Below are positions 1 through 8,110 of a DNA stretch of 20,751 nt, piece after piece. The translations under genes were made by a program, and so were the position numbers. A model generated the notes under the pieces. It had not been told where the DNA came from. It did no database searches and saw only the letters and a program-made list of their open reading frames with translations. Numbering within the stretch: the stretch's first letter is position 1; each line of letters opens with the position of its first letter. The DNA is from Patescibacteria group bacterium (lineage in GTDB: Bacteria; Patescibacteriota; Microgenomatia; UBA8517): the NCBI GenBank assembly GCA_025057695.1, contig JANWVB010000013.1, positions 1-20,751 of the forward strand. The letters are read 5' to 3'.

Positions 1-807
1 AGTTCCAAAAGTTTTATTTTCGGTTTTTAAAAAATATTTGCCTTTCTCGTAAAACTCAGAAGCGGCAAAATCCAAAGCAAACATGACATCTGTCCCAAGT
101 CTGTATCCGGCTTTTTCCACTGCTTTTGACATCAATTCCAAGCTTTCTTTGTTGCCTTTTTTCACTTTTGGCGCAAATCCGCCCTCGTCTCCCACTGTTG
201 TGTCATAACCATTCTCCTTTATTATCTTTTTAAGAGTATGAAAAATTTCAGATCCTATCTGAAGGCAGTGGGAAAAGTTTGATGCACCAACTGGCATGAT
301 CATGAATTCCTGAATGTCGCTTGCGAAATCAGCATGCGCTCCGCCATTTATAACATTCATCATGGGAAGAGGCAGAGTTAACTGTTTTGACAATCCAGAT
401 ATATTGTTTATGTGTTTGTAAAGTGGAATTTTTTGCGATACGGCGCAGGCTTTGGCAAATGCCAAAGAGACAGAAAGTATTGCGTTTGCTCCAAGCGCTG
501 ATTTGTTTTCAGTGCCATCCAAATTAATCATTATTTGGTCTAAATTTCCCTGATCAATTATGTTTGAGTTTGTCAAAACGTTACTTATTTTTGTGTTAAC
601 ATTCTCTACGGCCTTTAAAACACTTTTTCCTAAATATAATTTAGGATCGCCATCTCTTAATTCCAGCGCTTCATTTGCTCCAGTTGAAGCTCCCGACGGG
701 ATGGCGACTCTGCCAAAACTTCCATCTTCCAGAATTAAATCAGTTTCTATGGTGGGATTTCCTCTGGAATCAAGAATTTGTCTTGCGTGGATTTTTTTGA
801 TTTTCAT
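1..807 (-). CDS. eno: Enolase, 5' part (C-terminus lies left of the window)
   Basis: Enolase catalyses 2-phosphoglycerate to phosphoenolpyruvate in cytosolic glycolysis. The first 269 codons are present and the frame is open to base 1. The N-terminus MKIKKIHARQILDSRGNPT is the family signature, followed by the mobile loop PSGASTGANEALELRD. NGGAHADFASDIQEFMIMP carries the conserved His and Glu. VGDEGGFAP carries the catalytic Glu equivalent to E. coli E209, and ALDFAASEFY holds the first Mg-binding Asp (E. coli D246). A typical enolase has about 420-430 residues, so roughly 150 are missing at the window edge. The ATG at 807 gives the canonical N-terminus. No strong Shine-Dalgarno precedes it; a TACAAT about 13 bases upstream could be a -10 box giving a very short leader. 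The identification is certain. Confidence 0.97.
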   Translation of the reverse strand, partial: MKIKKIHARQILDSRGNPTIETDLILEDGSFGRVAIPSGASTGANEALELRDGDPKLYLGKSVLKAVENVNTKISNVLTNSNIIDQGNLDQIMINLDGTENKSALGANAILSVSLAFAKACAVSQKIPLYKHINNISGLSKQLTLPLPMMNVINGGAHADFASDIQEFMIMPVGASNFSHCLQIGSEIFHTLKKIIKENGYDTTVGDEGGFAPKVKKGNKESLELMSKAVEKAGYRLGTDVMFALDFAASEFYEKGKYFLKTENKTFGT

Positions 808-923
808 TTCTTGATTAATTGTAATACATTTTGTGTAAATATAAATAATTTTTGCCTGTTGAAATAAAATTTGAATCGGTTAATCTAAAAATAGGTGTGT
901 TTTCATTTATATAGCTTAATTTT

Positions 924-1244
924 ATGACAAGTCCTGAATTAAGCGAGAATGAAGTATTAGAATTTCCAGAGAGAGTGCTAGTTTTGCCCAAGATTAATAT
1001 TGATGAACAAGAAGCTGATAAATTGGCAAGGCTTGCGGCCAGAGCTGATGTTTGTTATCAGATTGAGGTTTGAATATGGGCAATGGTAGGAGATAAAAGA
1101 GATCCGATGATCATACATCTTAATACTTTAGGTTTGATTGCAAGCCTTACCGATTCGGAGAAGCAAGTTTTATGTTCTAGAGGTTTAGTAGAAAAATTTG
1201 TAAATCTTGCAAGTGGCAATTCTCAAGATCTAGAGCTTCTGTGA
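924..1244 (+). pseudogene. Small ORF of about 106 codons interrupted by an in-frame TGA
   Basis: From the ATG at 924 the frame reads MTSPELSENEVLEFPERV and stops at TGA 1071-1073 after 49 residues. The same frame then stays open for 56 more codons (IWAMVGDKRDP ... SQDLELL) to a second TGA at 1242-1244. Both halves have ordinary amino-acid composition and codon use, so they look like one gene with a nonsense mutation. They could also be two small genes: an in-frame ATG at 1083 would start a 53-residue second product, with only GAGG at 1065-1068, 14 bases away, as a ribosome site. I see no hairpin after the TGA that would support selenocysteine. General UGA reassignment is excluded because the long neighbouring genes contain no in-frame UGA. 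The family is not recognised. Confidence 0.4.
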
Positions 1245-1527
1245 TTTTTCATTTCATTTTTGTCTTCAACGCGCATTTAATTTTAATAAGTAAGATATGT
1301 TGAAAGTGAATTTGCTTTTAGTTGTCGATACGAAAGTATTATTTTGAAAACAACATATAAGCTTTTTATATGAATAAAAGTAATTGAACGAGAAATTAAC
1401 TTTTCTTGCCAATATTAGTTTGCAAACTTTACAAAAGGTGTTTAAATATAGCAAAAATTATGTACAATGCTAAAATAAAAAGCGTTTAATTTTATACTTA
1501 TATATTATGCGAATGTAGGAAAAAAAC

Positions 1528-3228
1528 GTGGTTAATAAGACAAAAAAATCAGGTAAAAAGTATTTTGTAGGTGTTGCCTGGCCTTATGTTAATGGAGAAT
1601 TACATATTGGTCATTTTGCGGGATATCTTCTGCCTGCTGATATTTTTGCCAGATACTTAAGGGCAATTGGTAAAGATGTTTTAATGGTTTCCGGATCAGA
1701 TTGCTACGGAACTCCCATAACTATAGAAGCGGATAAAAAGGGTGTTGCTCCAAAAGAAATAGCAGATGCATATCATGAGAGGAATGTGCGACTTTTTAGG
1801 GAAATTCTAGGACTGACATATGATCTTTACACAAGAACAGATACGAAACATCATCAATTGGTTGTTCAGGAATTCTTTCTTGGGTTGCTGAAAAATGGAT
1901 ACATATACGTTGACATTATGAAACAGTATTATTCAACTCAAGAGGCTAAATTTCTTCCAGACAGATATGTTGAAGGAAAATGTAAATATTGTGGATACGA
2001 AAACGCCAGAAGCGACCAGTGTGACAATTGCGGAAAAGTATTAGACGAAGGCGATTTAGAAAATCCAAGAAGCAAACTTACAGGAGGGACTGTTGAGTTG
2101 AAAGATACCCAACACTACTTTTTAGATTGGCCAAAACTGCAAGCGGATATTTTTTCTTATGTAAATAAATCTGGTCCAAACTGGAGAAAATGGATATACA
2201 ACGAAACTTTGGCATGGCTAGATAAAGGACTTAAACCAAGAGCAATTACTAGAGACATAGATTGGGGTGTGCCTTTGCCTGTAGATAGGATACCAAAAGA
2301 TCAGATTATAGAAAACATTTCGCAAAAACGTTTTTATGTTTGGTTTGATGCTGTGATTGGGTATTTGTCTGCATCTAAATTATGGGCGCAAGAAACTGGA
2401 GGCAATTGGGAAGAGTATTGGATTAATCCCAATGCTAAACATTACTATTTTATGGGGAAAGACAATCTTTTGTTTCATACGGTGTTTTGGCCCGGACAAC
2501 TAATAGGTTATGACAAGAAATTGCATTTACCAGATCAACCAATCATAAATCATTTTTTAGATTATGATGGTCAGCAATTTTCAAAAAGCAGAGGAGTATC
2601 AATAACAATAGAGGAAATGGTTTGTAAATTTGGCAGTGACTCGGTGCGTTTTTATTTGACTTTAATAATGCCAGAAAACAACGATTCAAGTTTCAGATGG
2701 CAAGATTTCCAGAGTAAAGTTAACGATGTGCTTGTTGCCACTTTTGGAAATTTTGCGCATAGATCTCTGTCGCTTGCTCACAAATCAGATGTCAGTAAAG
2801 TTGCAAGTAATTATTTAGTTGAAGAGGTAAAATCTAAAATTCAAAAAGCGTTTGATAAAGCAAGAAGATCTCTAGACAATTGCGAGTTTAGAAATTATCT
2901 AAACAGTACGATATTGGAGCTTTCCAGTTTTGGCAATAAATACATTAATATTGAAGAAATTTGGGAACTGAAAAAAAATGATTACCAAAGATTTAATATG
3001 ACGCTTAAACAACTATATAGTTTAATTGTATCACTGGCATATTTATCAATTCCGTTGTTGCCGGAAACTTCTGAGAAACTTTTTAAGTTTTTGGGATTGA
3101 GACCTGAAACTACTTGGCCAGAGCCAGGTAAGGAAATTGAAGAAATAGAGTCGCTTGTAGGTAAAATAGATAGTACAATCCCGCCTGCGCTTCTTTTTAA
3201 AAAAGTGGAAATTCTGACTAATCAGTAA
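1528..3228 (+). CDS. metG: Methionyl-tRNA synthetase, minimal form
   Basis: It charges tRNA-Met with methionine in the cytosol. This class I synthetase has the HIGH motif at residues 26-29 in VNGELHIGHF and the KMSKS-type loop as FSKSRG near 351. A zinc knuckle with two CxxC pairs (C152, C155, C165, C168) sits in the connective peptide, as in the E. coli/archaeal type. WFDAVIGYLSA and the HFLDYDGQQ lead-in are also typical. At 566 residues it ends after the anticodon-binding helical domain and lacks the C-terminal EMAP/Trbp111 tRNA-binding domain found in longer bacterial forms. The start is GTG, chosen because AGGA at 1517-1520 lies 7 bases upstream and an in-frame stop sits just before. The gap 1245-1527 shows nothing else convincing. 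Confidence 0.97.
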   Translation: MVNKTKKSGKKYFVGVAWPYVNGELHIGHFAGYLLPADIFARYLRAIGKDVLMVSGSDCYGTPITIEADKKGVAPKEIADAYHERNVRLFREILGLTYDLYTRTDTKHHQLVVQEFFLGLLKNGYIYVDIMKQYYSTQEAKFLPDRYVEGKCKYCGYENARSDQCDNCGKVLDEGDLENPRSKLTGGTVELKDTQHYFLDWPKLQADIFSYVNKSGPNWRKWIYNETLAWLDKGLKPRAITRDIDWGVPLPVDRIPKDQIIENISQKRFYVWFDAVIGYLSASKLWAQETGGNWEEYWINPNAKHYYFMGKDNLLFHTVFWPGQLIGYDKKLHLPDQPIINHFLDYDGQQFSKSRGVSITIEEMVCKFGSDSVRFYLTLIMPENNDSSFRWQDFQSKVNDVLVATFGNFAHRSLSLAHKSDVSKVASNYLVEEVKSKIQKAFDKARRSLDNCEFRNYLNSTILELSSFGNKYINIEEIWELKKNDYQRFNMTLKQLYSLIVSLAYLSIPLLPETSEKLFKFLGLRPETTWPEPGKEIEEIESLVGKIDSTIPPALLFKKVEILTNQ

Positions 3229-3288
3229 TTTTATAAAGCTTAATTGTTTTGGTCATCTTTGTGCAAATGTTGTTTCTTGAACCCACAG

Positions 3289-3444
3289 TTATTTGAGTTG
3301 ATTTGTAAATCTTTTTATTAAATCAAATTTTGTTTTTTGCAATTCTGCGCCAGAAGCAATGTAAGATCTAACCATTGTTTTTTTGCTCAAATTTTTGGGA
3401 TTATTAAAAAAATTATTTTCAAATGTTTTTAAATTAGCTTTCAT
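3289..3444 (-). CDS. Possible small basic protein (51 aa), unrecognised
   Basis: This is the only coding candidate I see in the 451-base gap between metG and the next gene. The ATG at 3444 opens a 51-residue lysine- and asparagine-rich frame beginning MKANLKTFENNFFNNPKNLS and ending FTNQLK, closed by TAA. The segment KKTMVRSYIASGAELQKTKF looks like a short helical, protein-like stretch rather than random AT-rich translation. There is no clear Shine-Dalgarno upstream. It lies antisense between two plus-strand genes. The rest of the gap is AT-rich with no clear hairpin. It may be a genuine microprotein or chance. Confidence 0.3.
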   Translation of the reverse strand: MKANLKTFENNFFNNPKNLSKKTMVRSYIASGAELQKTKFDLIKRFTNQLK

Positions 3445-3679
3445 TAATAAAAGCGGTTAATTGATTGGGAAGATTTGTAATGAGAGTGAAAAATATATTA
3501 TAATCTGCCCGAATAAATCAAATTTTCTGGCACGTGGCAATTAAAACGCGATACAAATAAAACATATAAAACAAATATTATTTGCCAGTTTCTCATTTTA
3601 AATTTTTGTTAAATGTTGGCGCTGTTTTGTGTCAACATAACCAAAGAGATTAGATTAGAAAGGATGGTTTTTGTGAAAA

Positions 3680-5380
3680 ATGTCCAACAAATACACTTGT
3701 TACATAAATACTAAAAATTATCATAACTACGCGGGAATAATTTTCATCATTTCTACAATAGTCTATCTCTTTTGGTTGGTCGCCAACTTAAATCTCACTG
3801 CTTGGTGGGTTTCTATGCCCTTTTTTTTAGCGCAAACTTTTAATTTTTTCTCGCTTTCCCTTTCTATTTACAATCATAGAAAATTAACCTACAGAGTAAA
3901 TCGTCCTCCAATTCCGCAAAATCCGCCTCCTCTCGCAATAGTGGTACCTGTTTATAAAGAAGCAAAAGAAATTGTTAAAAAAACCGTGAAATCACTTCTT
4001 CACATTTCTTATCAGGGAGAAATTGTGATTTTGGTAAGCAATGACGCTTTGGATGATGAGCATAAAAAATCAGTTATAGAAGCGGTCAAAGAGATTCGAA
4101 GTTACTGGTTTGAGCATTGTCAGAAAAAGTCAACAGCGTTAAGAAGACTTTACTTAAGGCACTCCCGCCCTCACCGTCAGGCGAAAGCTGGCAATTTGAA
4201 TCAGTGTCTGCAGTTTTTAGAAAAGTATGCGCCGCACATTGACTTGCTATTAGTTCAGGACGCTGATGAAGTTGCTTATCCCGATATTGTCAAATCAATT
4301 GTGGGATATTTTTCCGATCCAGAAGTTGCTTATGTTCAAACTATAAAACAATCCAAAGTTTCCTCCGAAGACCCATTTGGGAACAGGGATCTTATGTGGT
4401 ACGCAAGGACAGCTGTCGCCAAAGATTCTGTAAATGCCATGTTTTCTTGCGGATCGGGAGTGATTTGGAGAATTTCCGCTCTTAAAAAAATAGGCGGCTT
4501 TTCCACATGGAACATAGTTGAAGATTTGACCACTTCATATAATTTGCTTGCCGCGGGATTTAAAGGAATTTACCATTATGAAGCATTGTCCTATGGTTTG
4601 GCTCCTGAGGATTTAGCCAATTTCATAAAACAAAGAGGCACGTGGGCGCTTGACACTATGCGAATATTTTTTTGGGACAATCCTTTGGTTAAAAAGGGTT
4701 TGACATTAAATCAGAAATTGCAATTTCTTGAAACTCCAATTTTTTACTTAAATGGACTAAGTAACATACTTTTGATATTTATCACATCTTTGTGCCTTTT
4801 TTTTTCGATTTGGCCTACAACCGCAAGTGCCCAAACACACGCTTTGTACTTACTGCCAAGTTTTATAGCAATGGAAGCGTATTTTTTGCTTTTGGCATGG
4901 AATATCCCGTTTAACAGAATTAGGCAATTTTGGATTGGGCTTGCTCCTTGTTTTGTCATTGCGTCTTTCAAAGCTTTGATTTATGGACCAAATAAAAAAC
5001 CGGCATACGTTGTAACTAGAAAAGACAACAAATATCAAAATTACATTAATTTGGTGCTTCCCCAAATAATTTTGCTTGGAATAATTGGTTTAGGGTTAAT
5101 AAAAACGCTTATTTCCACGCCTCTTTATTCAGAGTTTGATTGGGCTACTGTGTTTTGGGGATTTTTCCAAGCTTCATTTATGATTCAGATTATAAAAGTA
5201 TCCATGTGGAATTATACTTTGGACTTTAACTTTTCTTTAAGTTTGCGTTTTGTAAACAAGATAAAAATTTTTGCGCAGGACAAATTTAAAGTAATGCCAA
5301 TACAACAAATAAAATATCTTATGCCCAGATTTTTAATATTTTTAATGGCTTTTTGGGGGAGAAAAAACAATATTCAATAA
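3680..5380 (+). CDS. Membrane GT2 glycosyltransferase, cellulose-synthase-like layout
   Basis: It probably polymerises or transfers sugars from a nucleotide-sugar donor at the cytosolic face and may extrude a surface polysaccharide. Two hydrophobic segments (about residues 19-37 and 43-62) precede the GT-A domain, which begins PLAIVVPVYKEAKE at 84-97. LLLVQDADEV holds the DxD (D194, D196). FSCGSGVIWRISAL is the acceptor-side signature, VED at 280-282 is the catalytic-base motif, and KQRGTW at 317-322 is the Q-x-x-[RT]-W site, with Thr where processive enzymes usually have Arg. Four or five membrane segments follow from about residue 350. No PilZ domain is present. The GAAAGGA at 3657-3663 directly abuts an overlapping 16-codon frame starting at 3664 and lies 16 bases from the ATG at 3680. 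It converges with the next gene, with 5 bases between the stops. The sugar specificity cannot be read. Confidence 0.85.
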   Translation: MSNKYTCYINTKNYHNYAGIIFIISTIVYLFWLVANLNLTAWWVSMPFFLAQTFNFFSLSLSIYNHRKLTYRVNRPPIPQNPPPLAIVVPVYKEAKEIVKKTVKSLLHISYQGEIVILVSNDALDDEHKKSVIEAVKEIRSYWFEHCQKKSTALRRLYLRHSRPHRQAKAGNLNQCLQFLEKYAPHIDLLLVQDADEVAYPDIVKSIVGYFSDPEVAYVQTIKQSKVSSEDPFGNRDLMWYARTAVAKDSVNAMFSCGSGVIWRISALKKIGGFSTWNIVEDLTTSYNLLAAGFKGIYHYEALSYGLAPEDLANFIKQRGTWALDTMRIFFWDNPLVKKGLTLNQKLQFLETPIFYLNGLSNILLIFITSLCLFFSIWPTTASAQTHALYLLPSFIAMEAYFLLLAWNIPFNRIRQFWIGLAPCFVIASFKALIYGPNKKPAYVVTRKDNKYQNYINLVLPQIILLGIIGLGLIKTLISTPLYSEFDWATVFWGFFQASFMIQIIKVSMWNYTLDFNFSLSLRFVNKIKIFAQDKFKVMPIQQIKYLMPRFLIFLMAFWGRKNNIQ

Positions 5381-5385
5381 GTTTC

Positions 5386-6861
5386 TCACTTTATAGGAGT
5401 CCATACTTCTGTAACGTTGTCGTGTACGCCAGAGAGTTTGAATTTATCTGTTAATGCCAGTTGATAATTTTCTTTGATGTAAGGCAAAAGTACCTGATTT
5501 ATATCTTTGGTGAAATAGTAATTAAGTATTATAAAGCTAAAATATTTATCGTTAATAGCCTTTTTCATCGCTTCTAGTCCTGTCTTGCCTTCATATTCAA
5601 AATACCAAGTGCTTGCCCAGCTAGAAGGATCGTAAAAACCTGCAAACATATGATATTTATAAACAGCGCTTGCTTCCGCAAAAACTTTGTCGTTTTCTTT
5701 TTTATTTGCCCATAAATACTCAATGCTTTTTTCAGCGCTTGGCCAAGATCTTTGGAAACGCCAATGCGAACTGAAATTAACCCATATATATGTGACAATT
5801 GCAACCATCCCTAGGCTAAAGAAAAATTGCTTGGCATTTTTTATAAAAAATTTATTGACAGAAGCTGATTTCAGAAAGTTAAATCCTTTAATCAAAATCG
5901 AAGCCGCAAGAGGCGATAAAAAAAATAAAGAAAATGCCATATGTTTCCACATGGCGCGCAGATTTGAAGAAAACAAATGATACGCGGGCAGGATAGAGCC
6001 CGCGATCAAAAAACAAATAACCAGCCATTTATATTTTGATTTTTTTCTTAGCGCTAAAGCAAATGCGACTATTGCTCCGAAAGCGGATACATTAAGCAAA
6101 TTAAACATATTAAGCGCCATATCTATTCTTTGGGCTTTTTCGGTAAAAGCTGTGCTTGTGAAATAATCCTTTAGGCTCTCAAATGTAATTGCGGTATAAG
6201 CGCCTAGTATGCCTGCGGCCAGAAACGACCAAATCAAGAGATAGCGATTGATTATTTTTTTGGTATTTAGGAAATTAACAATAAAAACAATTGGCAGAAA
6301 AAGTATAGCCACGTATTTTGTAAATACACTTAGCGCAAAACTCAAAGCGGACAAAACCAAAAACACATAATTGATTTTGTCAGCTTTTTTGTAGGCAAGA
6401 ATCAAGGTATAAAAACTTGCCGCCAGAAAAAGCAAAGCTGGCGCGTCATATGTGGCAAGTTGCGCCATATCAAGAGCTACACTTGAATAAAGGAATAAAA
6501 CGGTTGCGATAATGCCTCCTTTTTGATTAGAAAGCATTTGCCCAATTTTTCCTACCATTATTCCTGTCCAAAAAACGCATATCATTGAAAAAAGACGTAT
6601 GCCTTCCAAGCCAAAAACTCTATTTATGCTCGCGCTTATAACAGGGTATATGTATGATCCTCCCATCCAAGAAAGCGCTGATTCCCAGAAGATTCCGCGC
6701 AAAACTTCTTCGCCAACTGTGGCGTATATTGCTTCATCAACAAAAGCGGTGTTGTAGTTTAGGTCTTTTGAGATATAAAAAATAAAAAACAAAAGCGCGA
6801 AAATATGTATCGCGCTCTGCCATGTGAAACGGATTTTCTTTTGATTTATGCTCAAGATCAT
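5386..6861 (-). CDS. GT-C membrane glycosyltransferase (ArnT/PMT-like)
   Basis: This is a polytopic membrane protein with about ten or more hydrophobic segments and a hydrophilic C-terminal portion of roughly 100 residues. After the first membrane helix comes a loop containing FVDEAIYATVGEEVLRG. An Asp/Glu pair at this place is the catalytic signature of GT-C enzymes that use lipid-linked sugars (ArnT, protein O-mannosyltransferases), and the length fits (491 aa). The role is inferred to be glycosylation of a surface molecule on the outer side of the membrane. The frame could open at a TTG at 6921, but I chose the ATG at 6861. A strong promoter ends exactly there, so the TTG would lie upstream of transcription. 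The acceptor and sugar are unknown. Confidence 0.8.
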   Translation of the reverse strand: MILSINQKKIRFTWQSAIHIFALLFFIFYISKDLNYNTAFVDEAIYATVGEEVLRGIFWESALSWMGGSYIYPVISASINRVFGLEGIRLFSMICVFWTGIMVGKIGQMLSNQKGGIIATVLFLYSSVALDMAQLATYDAPALLFLAASFYTLILAYKKADKINYVFLVLSALSFALSVFTKYVAILFLPIVFIVNFLNTKKIINRYLLIWSFLAAGILGAYTAITFESLKDYFTSTAFTEKAQRIDMALNMFNLLNVSAFGAIVAFALALRKKSKYKWLVICFLIAGSILPAYHLFSSNLRAMWKHMAFSLFFLSPLAASILIKGFNFLKSASVNKFFIKNAKQFFFSLGMVAIVTYIWVNFSSHWRFQRSWPSAEKSIEYLWANKKENDKVFAEASAVYKYHMFAGFYDPSSWASTWYFEYEGKTGLEAMKKAINDKYFSFIILNYYFTKDINQVLLPYIKENYQLALTDKFKLSGVHDNVTEVWTPIK

Positions 6862-6867
6862 GACAGA

Positions 6868-6897
6868 ATTATATTCTTTATACCTATAGTTTGTAAA
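6868..6897 (-). promoter_or_regulatory. Sigma-70-like promoter giving a leaderless GT-C mRNA
   Basis: On the minus strand TTTACA (6892-6897), an 18-base spacer and a perfect TATAAT (6868-6873) lie upstream of the ATG at 6861. Six bases separate the -10 box from the A of the ATG, so the expected transcription start is the first base of the start codon. This supports the shorter start over the upstream TTG. Confidence 0.6.
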
Positions 6898-6987
6898 ATA
6901 TAAATGAAATTGTTTTGGCAAGTTATCTGTTTTTTATATTCTTGACTGGAATTTTGGTTTAATTTTGCTTAAAATTTGCAAAAATAA

Positions 6988-7905
6988 ATGAAGGAGAAAT
7001 TTTGGTGTGATTATTGTCCGGTTTCAGATTTTAGAAGAAAGAATCCAAAACAGAATCCCTTGTGTCAACAAAGAGCGCAGATGGCAAATGGCCAATTCTA
7101 TTGGGCACAAGATCGGGAAAGGTGGCTGGCAGTGGACGGCAAAGAACTTACCGATAAGACAAAAGAATACATAGATAATTTCATCAAAAATTTGAAAGCA
7201 ATGATATCTGCTGATGTCAAATTTGCTTTGAGAAGTGGAATAATTAGATTAAAAAAGGAATCGAAATCTAACGCTAGAGAACTTTTTGATCGTAAAGCAA
7301 GTTTGATTAAAAAATATCTATCAATATCACCAACCTGCAAACTCCAAGATTCCGAAGAAGACCAGCCTGCAAAAGAAGGAAGAGCTTATTTTTTAGAAAT
7401 AATAGCTCGCGAATGGATTAATTGGAAATTTAGTCAAGCAAACTCTAATTGGGAAGCAAGACTTGCGCCTCCGTTTTTGCATTACTCACCCAAAAATCAA
7501 TTGCCCGGTGGAGATATTTTGATATTCAACGATTCAGATCCAATTGCCTTGATTGATGTGACTTTGCATAGAGAAGCATTGAATCAAAATGTTGTAAGAA
7601 GTCGTTCGTTAATTATTAACAGGAAACGAATAATAATTCCTGTATACAATGTTCCTTGTGCTGTTGTGGGCGGTTGCAATTGTTGTTTGGATATTGCTAA
7701 ATTGGAAATATACAATGGAAATTCTGGAGATTCTGAGAGTTTGTTCAATCAAGACACGCTTGTTGCCGCTGATTGGATGATTGGGGAGCGTTTTTCCCAA
7801 GCAATTCGCAGTGCGCATAATCACACGTTTGTAGAAAGATCAGAAAATGGTTTGTATACTGCCAGTCGCGATTTTGTTTTGACTATAAAAGAAGTTTTAT
7901 CATAA
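6988..7905 (+). CDS. Unrecognised 305-aa protein with Cys motifs and a nuclease-like segment
   Basis: I do not recognise the family. The N-terminus has CDYC at 7-10 and another Cys at 26, possibly part of a metal site. The middle (52-110) is lysine-rich and helical. The C-terminal half contains YFLEIIAREW (134-143), then GGDILIF (174-180), then PIALIDVTL (185-193). This order of helix Glu, GGD and strand with Asp resembles the core of PD-(D/E)XK nucleases, but the usual Lys is Thr (D190-V-T192), so activity is doubtful. GGCNCC at 228-233 could be a second metal or redox site. No signal peptide or membrane segment is seen, so it is probably cytosolic. The ATG is followed at once by AAGGAG, which encodes Lys-Glu and serves no start. 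It diverges from the GT-C gene. Confidence 0.6.
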   Translation: MKEKFWCDYCPVSDFRRKNPKQNPLCQQRAQMANGQFYWAQDRERWLAVDGKELTDKTKEYIDNFIKNLKAMISADVKFALRSGIIRLKKESKSNARELFDRKASLIKKYLSISPTCKLQDSEEDQPAKEGRAYFLEIIAREWINWKFSQANSNWEARLAPPFLHYSPKNQLPGGDILIFNDSDPIALIDVTLHREALNQNVVRSRSLIINRKRIIIPVYNVPCAVVGGCNCCLDIAKLEIYNGNSGDSESLFNQDTLVAADWMIGERFSQAIRSAHNHTFVERSENGLYTASRDFVLTIKEVLS

Positions 7906-7955
7906 GTAAATTTTTCGAAGCTTTTTTATTTGACAAATTTTTAATTGTTTAATAA

Positions 7956-8084
7956 TCATCTAATTTTATAATCTTTAAACTCTGCATCCATGAAGTCACT
8001 GCGAATGCCTGCATGCCCTGATTGAGCTATGACATTGCCACCAAAATTCAAACCATCATCTACAGCTTGTGAAGCATTTATTAA
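7956..8084 (-). pseudogene. Decayed C-terminal coding fragment
   Basis: Downstream of the TIM-barrel gene on the same strand, a frame without an ATG reads NASQAVDDGLNFGGNVIA, then QSGHAGIRSDFMDAEF, and ends KDYKIR at TGA 7956-7958. It has balanced composition, several Gly and Asp, and none of the Lys/Asn/Ile bias of random AT-rich translation, so it looks like the tail of a former protein. The only in-frame start candidate is a TTG giving about 31 residues. A stop precedes it inside the hairpin at 8081-8110. It could be a remnant of a longer version of the upstream gene or of a lost neighbour. The domain is not identified. Confidence 0.35.
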
Positions 8085-8110
8085 TTAACAAGCACAAGTT
8101 TGTTAATTAA
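8081..8110. repeat. Perfect 11-bp inverted repeat next to a stop codon
   Basis: TTAATTAACAA and its exact reverse complement flank an 8-base loop (GCACAAGT). The hairpin begins directly after the TGA of the minus-strand glycosidase-like gene. Such placement suggests a 3' end or RNA-stabilising structure. The stem is AT-rich and no U-tract follows, so it is not a classical intrinsic terminator. Confidence 0.55.

Noticed and set aside
1071..1110. Selenocysteine at the in-frame UGA
   Set aside because: No stem-loop resembling a bacterial SECIS is visible right after the codon, and no Cys-rich or redox context is present.
1266..1454. 62-residue minus-strand frame between the small ORF and metG
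   Set aside because: Its composition is that of random AT-rich translation, and no start signals are seen.
6990..7007. AAGGAG as a ribosome site for a downstream GTG
   Set aside because: The GTG is out of frame and followed at once by TGA; the purines are simply Lys-Glu codons of the gene.
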